Assembly (NCBI GenBank): GCA_020161835.1
Contig: JAIUNL010000003.1
Location: 62,001-126,000, forward strand
DNA length: 64,000 bases
Source: Bacteroidota bacterium
GTDB lineage: Bacteria; Bacteroidota; JABWAT01
Direction of reading: 5' to 3'
How positions within the stretch are numbered: position 1 is the first letter of the stretch; every line of letters starts with the position of its first letter. Of this stretch, positions 32,304 to 41,212 are shown one piece after another. The position numbers and the translations under genes were made by a program. Under the pieces are notes generated by a model, which saw only the letters and a program-made list of their open reading frames with translations, did no database searches and had not been told where the DNA came from.

Positions 32304-32408
32304 GAAAGGTTACGGGTCACGTATCACGGGTTACTGGTTGGAAAATAACACAAATGACAAGTGACAAGGGAAGTATGGTCACTGAGCGGAGTCGAAGTGC
32401 CCATACTT
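32304..32408. repeat. GGTTACGGGTCAC run followed by a hairpin-core repeat
   Basis: 32304-32370 is the word-like GGTTACGGGTCACG ... GTGACAAGGG type. Then the core CACTGAGCGGAGTCGAAGTG (32380-32399) lies between perfect 8-base arms AAGTATGG (32371-32378) and CCATACTT (32401-32408). Confidence 0.8.
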
Positions 32409-32464
32409 AAAAACAAATTCACACCCAATCTGTTAAATAAAATACTTTACTAATATGTGGAACG

Positions 32465-32980
32465 ATGATAAAACTAAGTGAAGCAGAACTGAAACGGCGT
32501 GCCGGGAAAATCAAACTGATTTTATCGGATAATGATGGCGTTATGACCGATACCGGCGTTTTTTATTCCGACCAGGGTGAAGTCATGAAACGGTTTTCAA
32601 TCCGGGACGGAATGGGTGTTGAACGGTTGAGAAACATCGGAATTGAAACGGTTATTATCACCGGGGAAATCTCTGGCTCTGTAAAAACCCGTTCAGAAAA
32701 ACTGAAAATGAAACACCTTTATCTGGGTGTTAAGGATAAGGGAATTCTTCTTCCTGACATTTTGAAGGAAACCGGTGTTTCTCTGGATGAACTGGCATAC
32801 ATCGGGGATGATGTGAATGACGTGGATATCATCAATTTGATTTCTCCTTCAGGAATTACGGGTTGTCCGTCTGATGCGATGCCGGTTGTAAAACCGCTGG
32901 TCCATTATCACTGTCAGTTCCCCGGCGGAAATGGGGCCTTTCGGGATTTTGCAGAATGGATTATTGGGTTAAGGGGATAA
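32465..32980 (+). CDS. KdsC-like HAD phosphatase
   Basis: 171 residues, the size of KDO-8-phosphate phosphatases. The nucleophile box is LILSDNDGVMTDTG with D22 and D24; the later motifs are ITGE (65-68), GVKDKG (~89-93) and GDDVND (114-119). No cap domain, as in tetrameric KdsC. In Kdo or nonulosonate routes this type removes the phosphate left after a NeuB/KdsA condensation. The NeuB-like synthase gene follows after one repeat-filled gap, so the two probably act in sequence. Confidence 0.85.
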   Translation: MIKLSEAELKRRAGKIKLILSDNDGVMTDTGVFYSDQGEVMKRFSIRDGMGVERLRNIGIETVIITGEISGSVKTRSEKLKMKHLYLGVKDKGILLPDILKETGVSLDELAYIGDDVNDVDIINLISPSGITGCPSDAMPVVKPLVHYHCQFPGGNGAFRDFAEWIIGLRG

Positions 32981-32997
32981 AAGTTTACTATAAAAAA

Positions 32998-33127
32998 CTC
33001 CCCTCCTTTTTAAGGAGGGGAAGGCCGTCTTTAGGCGGACGGGGTGGTTGTATTTTGAATTTTTCTTTAGGTCTGGGCAAATAAAACCACCCCAGCTTCG
33101 CCACCCCTCCTTTAAAAAAGGAGGGGA
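32998..33127. repeat. Inverted CCCCTCC...GGGGTGG composite repeat
   Basis: CCCCTCCTTTTTAAGGAGGGG at the left (about 33000-33020) and ACCCCTCCTTTAAAAAAGGA at the right (33113-33127) enclose GGACGGGGTGG and its inverted partner CCACCCCAGC. Further word-like repeats fill 33140-33185. No gene lies in the 265-base gap. Confidence 0.75.
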
Positions 33128-33245
33128 ATTTTCACTTATCACAGACCACTTTTAACTTATAACTGTCCCCCGTCCCCTGTCACTGGAATTTTGTGTGTGC
33201 TAAGGGTTAATTCAAACCTTAACTCAGAGCTAAATCGGAGAACTT

Positions 33246-34139
33246 ATGAAAAAGGCAGAAATAAAAATCGGAAACAGATGGGTGGGTGACGGACATCCGG
33301 TTTTCATCATTGCCGAAATCGGGATTAATCACAACGGGTCACTCGAAATCGCCAAAAAGCTGATTGATGGTGCGAAAACATCAGGTTGTGATGCTGTTAA
33401 ATTCCAGAAAAGAACACCTGAACTGTGTGTACCCAAAGACCAGCGTGACATTGAACGGGATACCCCCTGGGGCCGAATGACCTACATGGACTATCGGTAT
33501 AAAGTTGAGTTTGGCGTCGATGAATATTCTGAAATTGACCGGTATTGCCGGGAAAAGGGAATTTTGTGGTTTGCTTCCTGCTGGGATGAAGACGCAGTTG
33601 ATTTCATGGAACAGTTCGATCCGCCGGTTTATAAAGCAGCGTCTGCATCACTCACCGACCATGATCTTCTGAAAAAGAAAAAAGCAACCGGTAAACCTCT
33701 CATGATTTCTACGGGTATGTCAACCATGCAGGAAATTATCGACGGAATTGATTCAGTCGGAACTGACGATTTGCTGATTGCCCATGCGACTTCCACCTAT
33801 CCGTGTCCGCTTGAAGAACTGAACCTGAGAATGATTCACACTCTGAAACACATGTATCCTGCAAATCCGATCGGGTATTCAGGACATGAAGTGGGTCTTG
33901 CTCCAACCTGGGCCGCCGTTTCCCTGGGTGCTACGTTTGTTGAACGACATATTACGCTTGACCGTGCCATGTGGGGAAGTGACCAGGCGGCATCCGTTGA
34001 AATTCCCGGTTTTGCAAAACTGGTTGGTAACATCCGGGATATTGAAGTTTCAATGGGTGACGGAATCAAGCGGGTTTATGATTCTGAAATTTACCAGCGG
34101 AATAAACTCCGCCGGGTAAAATCAGAACAGGAATTGTAA
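33246..34139 (+). CDS. NeuB-family sugar-acid synthase without SAF domain
   Basis: 297 residues; GGAG eight bases before the ATG. The NeuB barrel is clear: FIIAEIGINHNGSLEIAKKLIDGAKTSGCDAVKFQKR (17-53), LWFASCWDEDAVDFM (~102-116), YKAASASLTDHDLL (~123-136), MISTGMSTMQEI (~150-161), GYSGHEVG (~203-210) and VERHITLDRAMWGSDQAASVE (~237-257). Normal NeuB/SpsE proteins are near 340-350 residues with a C-terminal antifreeze-like (SAF) domain that reaches into the partner subunit's active site. Here the chain ends ~35 residues after the barrel. The box DHKASLEP of NeuB is DQAASVEI. It likely joins phosphoenolpyruvate to an aldose substrate different from ManNAc. Confidence 0.88.
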   Translation: MKKAEIKIGNRWVGDGHPVFIIAEIGINHNGSLEIAKKLIDGAKTSGCDAVKFQKRTPELCVPKDQRDIERDTPWGRMTYMDYRYKVEFGVDEYSEIDRYCREKGILWFASCWDEDAVDFMEQFDPPVYKAASASLTDHDLLKKKKATGKPLMISTGMSTMQEIIDGIDSVGTDDLLIAHATSTYPCPLEELNLRMIHTLKHMYPANPIGYSGHEVGLAPTWAAVSLGATFVERHITLDRAMWGSDQAASVEIPGFAKLVGNIRDIEVSMGDGIKRVYDSEIYQRNKLRRVKSEQEL

Positions 34140-34162
34140 TAAGGCTAAACATCAACTACTTT

Positions 34163-34238
34163 TTTCCCGCTGATTGCGCAGATTGAACGGTAATGCTTAT
34201 TTCATTTTTCCGTGAAAATCCGTGCAATCAGCGGGAAA
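34163..34238. terminator. Inverted repeat between convergent genes, possible terminator
   Basis: TTTCCCGCTGATTGC (34163-34177) and GCAATCAGCGGGAAA (34224-34238) are perfect inverted copies 46 bases apart, with CCGTGAAAATCCGTG between. It may stop transcription from both sides; it may equally be another dispersed element. Confidence 0.5.
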
Positions 34239-34246
34239 ACTTTTCT

Positions 34247-36028
34247 TTACTTCACCAAAACAAGCTTCCGGGTTTGTCTGAACCCTTCCGACTCCAGCGA
34301 ATAGAAATAAATTCCTGACGGTAAATTTTCCAGATTAGCAGTAACCGAATGCTGCCCCGCCGGTTTGTTTCCTGAATCCAAAACCCTGATTTTCTGTCCC
34401 AACTGATTATATAAAACGAGTGATGAAGAGGCAGATTTTCCAAGTGAATACGTAATGGTTGTTGTTGGATTAAACGGATTCGGATAGTTCTGATTCAGTG
34501 AAAAAGATGTCATTTTTTCCGTTTCTTCAACATCATCGGCAACGGTTTTATACCGGTAACCCGAATTGTAGAAATACTGAGCCGTTTTTATTTTTTCAAT
34601 GAGTTCTTCTTTTGTATTGGCCATAATAAGGGCATAGGCGATTTTTTCTCTGAACCCTTTTTGTAGATTGAAAATACCATTTGACACCAACACCTGAATA
34701 TTTGAACTGTTCAAGGATGTATCTGGTAAGTTTTTAACCATATTTTTAAAAATGATTTCGTCATTTTTTGGCCAAAGATCCAGAGAGGTTTTTCCGTCTA
34801 TTTTACTAAAATGAACGCCCCTCATTCCATTTTGGTCGGCCTCCTCCGGATCAGTTGTCTCAAAATTAGGTTCACCTACGGTTGGGATTCCGTCTCCTTC
34901 ACCCAAATCTGAAGTGCCCTTAAGCCCATCATTGCCAATATCATCACGGTTGATGAGCCAATCTCCATCATTATCAATACCGTCTTTCTGAGTTTCATCG
35001 GTTAGACCATCACCATCATCATCTGCCCCATTTAACCTGCTGCCTGGTGTTTCAAGTAAAACAAAGCCCAAAAGACCAAGGGTGACACCAGGCCTCCCGG
35101 GGATAATTCCATCTTTATCAAACCACCAAACTGCATTCAGATCCTCCAGATAAAAAACATATTCATCATCAGAATCAATAGAACTTTTAAAACCACTATC
35201 AATTAAAAATCCTACCGAAGTTGAATCATAATCCCGGTCAGAAAGATTGATGACTTCGTGGGTTCCAAAAATTGCATCATCCAAACCGGCAATGCTCCAT
35301 TGGTAAAGACGGCTTTCAACTCTGAGTCCGAGACCTTTTCTAATAGCAGGATTAAACCATTGTTTTGCATCTGTAAAAACTGCTGGAGTATCGGCTAAAA
35401 TGGGGTAATAACTAATTGGCAGTTTCGTCCATTCTGCGTCTTTGGAATCATCCATGACATAAAAGGCTTCTAAATCCGGTTGAATTGAAAATGGAAAGGA
35501 ACCTGAAACCCAGGTGCCATTTTTTGATTCCGGCCAACCCAAAGCAGATGGCCAGACAGAAGGCCATGATTCTGATCGCAAGTTATTGGCAACTCCATTG
35601 AATCTTGGTCGTAGGTAACCCCCAACCGGAGCAAATCCCCACGGTTCGCCCAGTAAATCATTTGGGACACCAACCGGCCAGTCCATTTCTTCGCGGTAAT
35701 TAGTTTGAACGGGAGTAATCCGCCTGAATTGGGTTCGGTTTTGGGGATTGATTACAGAATCAACAGCAGCTGAAACGACAAAACAAAGTCCATCAAGATA
35801 ATTGACACCAGAGCCTTTTGGCCATTCGAGTGAAGGTGAATAGGGCCATTGAGCCATTTGGCCATTATTGTAAAAAAGGGTTTTGATGTTATTTCCATCC
35901 ATAACTCCTTCCCTGCGATTTATCTGTGAACCCAAACCATCTGAACGCAATTTGGGAACATCTACAGATTGGGCAGATAAAGACAAAGTTGTCAACAATA
36001 GGAATAAGGCGGTATAAAGGGTTTTCAT
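34247..36028 (-). CDS. Large secreted protein with YPNPFNP sorting domain
   Basis: 593 residues with signal peptide (KTLYTALFLLLTTLSLSAQ). It begins DVPKLRSDGLGSQINRREGVMDGNNIKTLFYNNGQMAQWPY, a start found in a group of FCB proteins of unknown role. An Asp-rich stretch near 335-375 (GADDDGDGLTDE, GIDNDGDWLINRDD) has the spacing of calcium-binding thrombospondin type 3 repeats. The C-terminus is a sorting domain (FSLNQNYPNPFNPTTTITYS to TRKLVLVK, about 505-593). It should be exported by the type IX-like path. No enzymatic motif was seen. It is not closely related to the three sorted proteins at 13-18.6 kb. Confidence 0.82.
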   Translation of the reverse strand: MKTLYTALFLLLTTLSLSAQSVDVPKLRSDGLGSQINRREGVMDGNNIKTLFYNNGQMAQWPYSPSLEWPKGSGVNYLDGLCFVVSAAVDSVINPQNRTQFRRITPVQTNYREEMDWPVGVPNDLLGEPWGFAPVGGYLRPRFNGVANNLRSESWPSVWPSALGWPESKNGTWVSGSFPFSIQPDLEAFYVMDDSKDAEWTKLPISYYPILADTPAVFTDAKQWFNPAIRKGLGLRVESRLYQWSIAGLDDAIFGTHEVINLSDRDYDSTSVGFLIDSGFKSSIDSDDEYVFYLEDLNAVWWFDKDGIIPGRPGVTLGLLGFVLLETPGSRLNGADDDGDGLTDETQKDGIDNDGDWLINRDDIGNDGLKGTSDLGEGDGIPTVGEPNFETTDPEEADQNGMRGVHFSKIDGKTSLDLWPKNDEIIFKNMVKNLPDTSLNSSNIQVLVSNGIFNLQKGFREKIAYALIMANTKEELIEKIKTAQYFYNSGYRYKTVADDVEETEKMTSFSLNQNYPNPFNPTTTITYSLGKSASSSLVLYNQLGQKIRVLDSGNKPAGQHSVTANLENLPSGIYFYSLESEGFRQTRKLVLVK

Positions 36029-36136
36029 TTGGAACCTTTGGAAGTAAAGACGGAATGAATTGGGTATTCGGTTGCTTTCCGAATATACTAAATATAAGGA
36101 TAAATTTATAAAACATCCCGCAGGAATAATTAAATT

Positions 36137-36853
36137 TTAGCTTTTGCTCGGGGTTCTCACAAAGGGGGCAAAACTGAGTTCTGATGCAACTTTATCTTTC
36201 AGTTCATCAAGTTCAGCATGACGAACGGTTTCGATTTCTACCAAAGGCCGTACGAAAATGACTATTTCACCTGGAAAGATAAACGGTGATTGCTTGGTGT
36301 TCACATCCGACATGCCATAGACATAACAGGGCAGAATCGGACGGTCAATGATTTTGGCAATCTGAAACGGCATTCGTTTTAATGATCTGAGTACACCATC
36401 ACGGCTCCTTCCTGCCTCAGGAAAAATGACAACCTGACGGTCTGGAGAAACATTTTTCAGTTTATCGGCTGCTTTGAAACTCTGAAGCGGATTTCGTCTG
36501 TCAACCGGGATATTTCCTATACGTGAAATGATTTTCCCGAAAAGCGGATAGTGAAAATGGCGGTAATGTTCAAGTCCGCACATGGGGACTTTCAAGAATC
36601 CAAACAACAGTGGCAGATCCAGATAGGAGATGTGATTCGGCATAATAATCACCGAATTTCGGTGCAGTGGCTGAAGATTACCTTTTACGATCACTTTTAC
36701 ACCGAGAAGAGTGAACAACCGGCGGCAATGATTTCTGAGTGAAGCCTCGAATGGATGTTTCCTGAAATGGGAAATAAAGTAAAACCAGGTCATCACCGGT
36801 AAGGCATAACCGAGCAAAACTCCAAAATTCAACCAGGCTCTTAATTTTTTCAT
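36137..36853 (-). CDS. plsC: 1-acyl-glycerol-3-phosphate acyltransferase (PlsC-like)
   Basis: 238 residues. The acyltransferase motifs are NHISYLD (H74/D79), RRNPLQSFKAADKL (~119-132) and FPEAGRSRDG (144-153, in place of FPEGTRS), then LPCYVYG. A hydrophobic N-terminal segment (~8-28) anchors it at the membrane. The reaction is acylation of lysophosphatidate or a related lysolipid. The substitution A-G for G-T in the EGTRS box is the only departure. Ornithine-lipid or glycolipid acyltransferases are alternatives. Confidence 0.85.
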   Translation of the reverse strand: MKKLRAWLNFGVLLGYALPVMTWFYFISHFRKHPFEASLRNHCRRLFTLLGVKVIVKGNLQPLHRNSVIIMPNHISYLDLPLLFGFLKVPMCGLEHYRHFHYPLFGKIISRIGNIPVDRRNPLQSFKAADKLKNVSPDRQVVIFPEAGRSRDGVLRSLKRMPFQIAKIIDRPILPCYVYGMSDVNTKQSPFIFPGEIVIFVRPLVEIETVRHAELDELKDKVASELSFAPFVRTPSKS

Positions 36854-36873
36854 TTATTTTTTTTGATTTCAAC

Positions 36874-37072
36874 TCCCCTCCTTTTCCAAAGGAGGGGAAA
36901 TCAGTCGCAAGACTGATGGGGTGGTTTTGAATTTTCTATTCGGCAAATATCGAGGCAAACCACCGCAAATAACAACATCCCCCATCCGGCTAATGCCGGA
37001 TTTCCCCCTTCAAAGGGGGACTAGGTAATACCTAGTTTTCACTTACGCCTTATGCCTTAAACCTTACGCCTG
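36874..37072. repeat. Inverted CCCCTCC composite repeat plus AAGGC-type run
   Basis: CCCCTCCTTTTCCAAAGGAG (36874-36897) with GATGGGGTGG (36915-36924), then CATCCCCCATCCGG ... CCCCCTTCAAAGGGGGAC (36975-37021) inverted. The run CTTACGCCTTATGCCTTAAA (37042-37072) is the inverse of the repeat at 26888, and 37086-37112 is a CTAACAGC word repeat. No gene in the 274-base gap. Confidence 0.75.
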
Positions 37073-37127
37073 ATTTCGTATTACCTAACAGCTAACAGCC
37101 AATAGCTAACAGCTTTTCCCTCCCCAC

Positions 37128-38876
37128 TCATTCCACCGTCATGACCGGTGATCGGGGTCCAACTCCATTTTCATTAATGGCTTCAATGGCAAAGAAATAG
37201 GCGGTTCCTTTTGCCAGGGTTTTCACATACCGTTCATTTTTCCCATAAACCATAATGCTTGTGTATAACGCATCCGGCGTTACGCCATAATACACATTGT
37301 AAGCGTAGGCGCCAGGCGTCGTCCGCCACTTCACCCAGCAATTTCTTCTGTCATCTTTTTGACGGATGACTGTGAATCCTTCCACTTTTTCGGGGGCAGA
37401 ACCGGCACCTTTCCCGAAAACCCGAAGTCCGCTGATGGCAAATTTCCCGGCGGCCATGTGAATATTTTCCAGCTTTACAAAACGGGCTTTGACCGGTTTT
37501 TCAAGTTCGATGTAATCATGCGGAACGTCAGTTTTATTTTTGGATTTATCAACCAGAACTTTCCAGTTTTTTCCGTCATCCGACATGTATAAAATGTATT
37601 GATGGTAAAGATCGTTCTGTTTACCGAGATAATCTGCATCCTGATCGGCATAATTGATCTGAATGGCACGAATTTCCGAAATTTCACCCAAATCGGATTC
37701 AATCCATTCACCTTTGTCGCCAGATTTGGCCGACCAGTAGGTTTTAATATCTTCATCCACCGCAAGATTGGCATTCCATGCACCCAGGGTTGATGAAACT
37801 CTGACGGGTTTCTGATAATTCAGCAGCATCCAGCCGGTAAAAGTTCCTTTCCGGTGATCGGCAGGTCCGTTCGGAAGCCATTGCGGATAGTCGCCAAAAT
37901 CAGTTATGGCGTACATGACCCCATCCTGATCAAATCCGGCAGGGAAAATCCCGTTCCGGCGTTCAAATGTGTTTTTCACAATGATGTTCATGGTGGAAAT
38001 ATGCCAGTAATTTTTCCATTTATCCTGATAGGTTGAACCGTGTCCTGATCCGTTGATAAATCCGCCGGCTTTCATGGAAAACGGATTATGAACCTGATAT
38101 TTGAATCCGCCCATGGGTGAATCTGAATAATAAACACCGTCAGCATAACCGCTGAATTCAGTTCCAGGTGCACCGTATTGCAGGTAATACCGGTTGTTAT
38201 GTTTGGTCATCCAGGCACCTTCCATGAACGGGGGCATGAAGTTATTATCCTGATATTCACCGAACCGTTCCCAACCGTGATCTTCGCTGTGAAGCGAAAT
38301 GGTTTCAACGGTTTGTCCGATGGGCTGAAGGGTTTTCCGGTCAATTTCTCTAGCTAAAAGCGGATAGGTATTGCTGGATCCATGATGAAGGTACAACTTC
38401 CCATCATCATCCAGAAAATAAGCCGGATCCCAGGCACCCGAACGTGAAGAGTCAATTACTTCCGTCCATTCATCCTTGAACGGATTTGTACTCATCCAGA
38501 TTGGAAAACTCTGTGTATAAGTCGACCCGATGACAAACATGGTATCGCCAGAAACCCAAACTGCCGGTGCACATAAATCATCGTACACTTTGTGGTTTGG
38601 CTTCAGAAACTTCCGGGAAACAAACGTCCAGCTTCCCATATCTTTGCTGTACCAGTATCCCCACTGATTGGTTGAAAACAGAAAGAAATGCTCTTTGTAA
38701 GTAACGATAACCGGATCGGCTGTTGACCGGTGCCGGCCTTCAAGTCCGAAATTTGGAATGGGTGTAAAGCCATAATCGAGATTGATGGGATTGCAGAACG
38801 TTTTCTGCTGGGCGGATGCAGGTGCTGAAAGCAGGATCAGCATCAGACTAGTGGTTAGAAAGTGGTGAATTTTCAT
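37128..38876 (-). CDS. Secreted GH43-like glycosidase with CBM32 and fibronectin-III domains
   Basis: 582 residues with a signal peptide (KIHHFLTTSLMLILLSAPASAQ). The five-bladed GH43 domain covers about 25-335: STADPVIVTYKEHFFLFST with the base Asp (~53), GAWDPAYFLDDDGKLYLHHGS with the middle Asp (~150) and FMEGAWMTKHNNRYYLQYG with the acid Glu (~222). A discoidin-like (F5/8 C, CBM32) domain follows (~350-490) and an FN3 domain closes (~495-582). No sorting domain at the C-terminus. It would act on arabinose-, xylose- or galactose-containing glycans in the periplasm or outside. Substrate unknown. Confidence 0.87.
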   Translation of the reverse strand: MKIHHFLTTSLMLILLSAPASAQQKTFCNPINLDYGFTPIPNFGLEGRHRSTADPVIVTYKEHFFLFSTNQWGYWYSKDMGSWTFVSRKFLKPNHKVYDDLCAPAVWVSGDTMFVIGSTYTQSFPIWMSTNPFKDEWTEVIDSSRSGAWDPAYFLDDDGKLYLHHGSSNTYPLLAREIDRKTLQPIGQTVETISLHSEDHGWERFGEYQDNNFMPPFMEGAWMTKHNNRYYLQYGAPGTEFSGYADGVYYSDSPMGGFKYQVHNPFSMKAGGFINGSGHGSTYQDKWKNYWHISTMNIIVKNTFERRNGIFPAGFDQDGVMYAITDFGDYPQWLPNGPADHRKGTFTGWMLLNYQKPVRVSSTLGAWNANLAVDEDIKTYWSAKSGDKGEWIESDLGEISEIRAIQINYADQDADYLGKQNDLYHQYILYMSDDGKNWKVLVDKSKNKTDVPHDYIELEKPVKARFVKLENIHMAAGKFAISGLRVFGKGAGSAPEKVEGFTVIRQKDDRRNCWVKWRTTPGAYAYNVYYGVTPDALYTSIMVYGKNERYVKTLAKGTAYFFAIEAINENGVGPRSPVMTVE

Positions 38877-39343
38877 TGTCGTTCCGGAATGTTAGGGTTT
38901 TGATGGCGATTTTTGGAACTGTCAAGTTCATATTTTTGACGGAGAAATGCAATTGGGGAAAATTGCGAATGACGAATTGCGAAAAGTAAATAGCGAATAG
39001 CATGAAATAATGCTGAACAGATTTTTTTTTAAAGAAACCGAATTTTTCAGTTCCTTCTGTTCTTTCTGCGGTTAAAAAAACAAAAGTCAGATCTACCACA
39101 GAAAAGTCAGAATATCGCAGAAATGTACTTCTTTAGTTTTGGGATCTTAGGATTAATAGATAGTTCAAAAACCCGGATTTGCCGGAAATCCTGCCGTTAT
39201 CTTTAAATAAAGTAAACCAGAATTAATTTAGCCCGCATTTAAAAAAAGAATTCCGGAAAGTGATCAGGCAGGAATTGACAATGGCCGGTTGGCTGTTATC
39301 TGATCTGTGGCCTTTGTATCTTTGAAAAAAATGAGAAATAAAA
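38877..39343. other. 467-bp gap: repeat words and a promoter, no gene
   Basis: Around 38952-39000 lies a run of AATTGCGAATGACGAATTGCG words. From 39040 to 39120 are fragments of CTTTCTGCGGTTAAAAAAAC type. No credible reading frame occurs; an 83-codon frame passes through the words. The right end holds a promoter for the next gene. Confidence 0.55.
39317..39324 (+). promoter_or_regulatory. Bacteroidota-type -7 box
   Basis: TATCTTTG at 39317-39324 fits TAnnTTTG and lies 20 bases before the DUF4870 start. The best -33 candidate is GTTGG near 39287-39291, at a rather long distance, so the assignment is moderate. Confidence 0.4.
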
Positions 39344-39742
39344 ATGACTGAGCAAGTAGATAAACGGGTAAAAGACATCAGATTGTGGGCAGGTGTTTGT
39401 CACTTCCTGCCGTTGGTAGTGGTTTTAGGAATTCCTTTCGCCAATGTTCTGGCTCCGGCTTTGGTTTGGTTTTTTAAACGGGATGATGATCCGTTTATCA
39501 TCAGGCATGCCAAATCTTCTCTGAATTTTCAGCTAACGGTTACGCTTTCGCTGGCTTTGATTTTCGGATTGATTTACTATCCGCTCAAACTTGAAGTGAT
39601 TCCCCAATCGTATCATTACGGAATTCTGGCTGCACTTGCTTCTCTTGCCATTACCTTTTTTGCCATGATGGTTCAGGCCGGAATGCGTGCCGGACAGGGT
39701 GAAGAACACCGTTATTTTATTTCAATCCCGTTCTTCCGCTGA
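39344..39742 (+). CDS. DUF4870 membrane protein
   Basis: 132 residues with three hydrophobic segments (about 20-42, 62-80, 90-112). The family pattern is ICHFLPL-like (VCHFLPLVVVLGIPFANVLAPALVWFFKRDDDPFIIRHAKSSLNFQ), with RHAKSSLNFQ as the most conserved part. Inner-membrane protein of unknown function. It precedes hemL by 73 bases and may be read with it. Confidence 0.88.
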   Translation: MTEQVDKRVKDIRLWAGVCHFLPLVVVLGIPFANVLAPALVWFFKRDDDPFIIRHAKSSLNFQLTVTLSLALIFGLIYYPLKLEVIPQSYHYGILAALASLAITFFAMMVQAGMRAGQGEEHRYFISIPFFR

Positions 39743-39815
39743 GAAATGACAGTTAGCTGACACACTCCCCGCTGATTTTCTCCATTTTTGCACAGCAAAT
39801 TTTTACAGGCAGGTT

Positions 39816-41111
39816 ATGAGCTTAAACGAAATCCGTTCTAAAAATCTATTTGAAAAAGCACAGAAAATGATTCCGGGCGGGGTGAATTCTCCGGTCAGGG
39901 CTTTTCGTTCGGTTGGTGGAACTCCGCTTTTTATGAAACAGGGAAAAGGGAGCAGAATTACGGATGTTGATGACAACACGTTCATTGACTATTGCTGTTC
40001 ATGGGGACCCCTCATTTCAGGACATGCCCATCCTGCCATCATTGAAAAAATCGTCGAAACTGCCGCGAACGGAACGAGTTTTGGAACACCGAATCCGCAT
40101 GAAGTAGAAATTGCTTCGTTTATAACAGAAAAACTGCCGCACGTTGAAATGATCCGGTTTGTGAATTCCGGTACTGAGGCGGTGATGTCGGCAATCCGGG
40201 TTGCCCGTGGTTTTACCGGCCGGGATAAGATCATCAAGTTTGACGGATGTTATCACGGTGCAGTTGACAGTCTTTTGGTAAATGCCGGTTCCGGGTTGGT
40301 CACATTCGGTATTTCGTCAACACCGGGCGTTCCTCAGAAACTGGCAGAAGAAACACTGGTTCTGCCGCTTGACCGTGAAGATCTCGTTGAAGATCTGCTT
40401 ACAAAATATCCCGATTCAGTTGCAGCCATTATTCTGGAACCGATCCCGGCAAATAACGGACTTCTTCTTCAACGTAAAGAATTTCTGCAGAAATTACGGG
40501 ATCTGGCGACGAAATATGGTGTGGTTCTGATTTTTGATGAAGTTATTTCGGGGTTCCGGGTTGCACTTGGCGGAGCAACAGAAGTCTACGGTGTTCAGCC
40601 GGATATGGTTACTTTTGGAAAAATTATCGGTGGCGGATTTCCCGTTGGCGCTTATGGCGGAAAAAAAGAAATTATGAACTGTATTGCTCCGGTCGGCAAG
40701 ATTTATCAGGCCGGAACACTCAGCGGAAATCCGGTTGCCATGGCTGCCGGTTTTGCCCAGCTTCAATTACTTTCGCAACCTGGTTTTTATGACAATCTGG
40801 AAAAATCAGGCAAACAATTCAGTGAGGGTTTGAACGAAATTATTTCACGGCGGTCACTTCCGGTTACACCGTACCGTATCGGTTCAATTTTATGGACGTA
40901 TTTCGGAAAAGCTGAAATCATGCGTGCTGCTCATCATATTGACGGCGCAACGATGGATCACTACAAAAAGTTTTTCAGATATTGCCTCGAACACGGAATT
41001 TACATCGCACCAAGCGGATATGAAGTTGGCTTTTTGTCATCAGCTCACAGCAGTGAAGATATTGCAGAAACCCTTCAGGTTATTGATGAAGCCATGGCGG
41101 TGACTTTTTAG
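39816..41111 (+). CDS. hemL: Glutamate-1-semialdehyde 2,1-aminomutase
   Basis: 431 residues, full length. MIPGGVNSPVRAFRSVGG at the front, RFVNSGTEAVMSAIRVARGFTGR (~112-134), LIFDEVISGFR (~238-248) and PLP lysine K268 in TFGKIIGGGFPVGAYGG, with the TLSGNPVAMAAG motif after it. The enzyme makes 5-aminolevulinate in the C5 pathway of heme synthesis. CAGGTT precedes the ATG. It opens the heme block with hemE and hemN; hemA, hemB, hemC and hemD are not in this window. Confidence 0.95.
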   Translation: MSLNEIRSKNLFEKAQKMIPGGVNSPVRAFRSVGGTPLFMKQGKGSRITDVDDNTFIDYCCSWGPLISGHAHPAIIEKIVETAANGTSFGTPNPHEVEIASFITEKLPHVEMIRFVNSGTEAVMSAIRVARGFTGRDKIIKFDGCYHGAVDSLLVNAGSGLVTFGISSTPGVPQKLAEETLVLPLDREDLVEDLLTKYPDSVAAIILEPIPANNGLLLQRKEFLQKLRDLATKYGVVLIFDEVISGFRVALGGATEVYGVQPDMVTFGKIIGGGFPVGAYGGKKEIMNCIAPVGKIYQAGTLSGNPVAMAAGFAQLQLLSQPGFYDNLEKSGKQFSEGLNEIISRRSLPVTPYRIGSILWTYFGKAEIMRAAHHIDGATMDHYKKFFRYCLEHGIYIAPSGYEVGFLSSAHSSEDIAETLQVIDEAMAVTF

Positions 41112-41112
41112 G

Positions 41113-41136
41113 AATAAGGCGTAAGGTATGAGGCAT
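41113..41136. repeat. AAGGCGTAAGG repeat
   Basis: AATAAGGCGTAAGGTATGAG directly after the hemL stop belongs to the family at 26888 and 37042. A word-like ATTAAACATTAACC run follows at 41178-41210. Confidence 0.6.
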
Positions 41137-41212
41137 AAGATCATTTCTGAATGCTTCTAACCCCCTGTCTTCTCATTAACAATTAAACATTAACCATTTA
41201 CCATTATTCATC

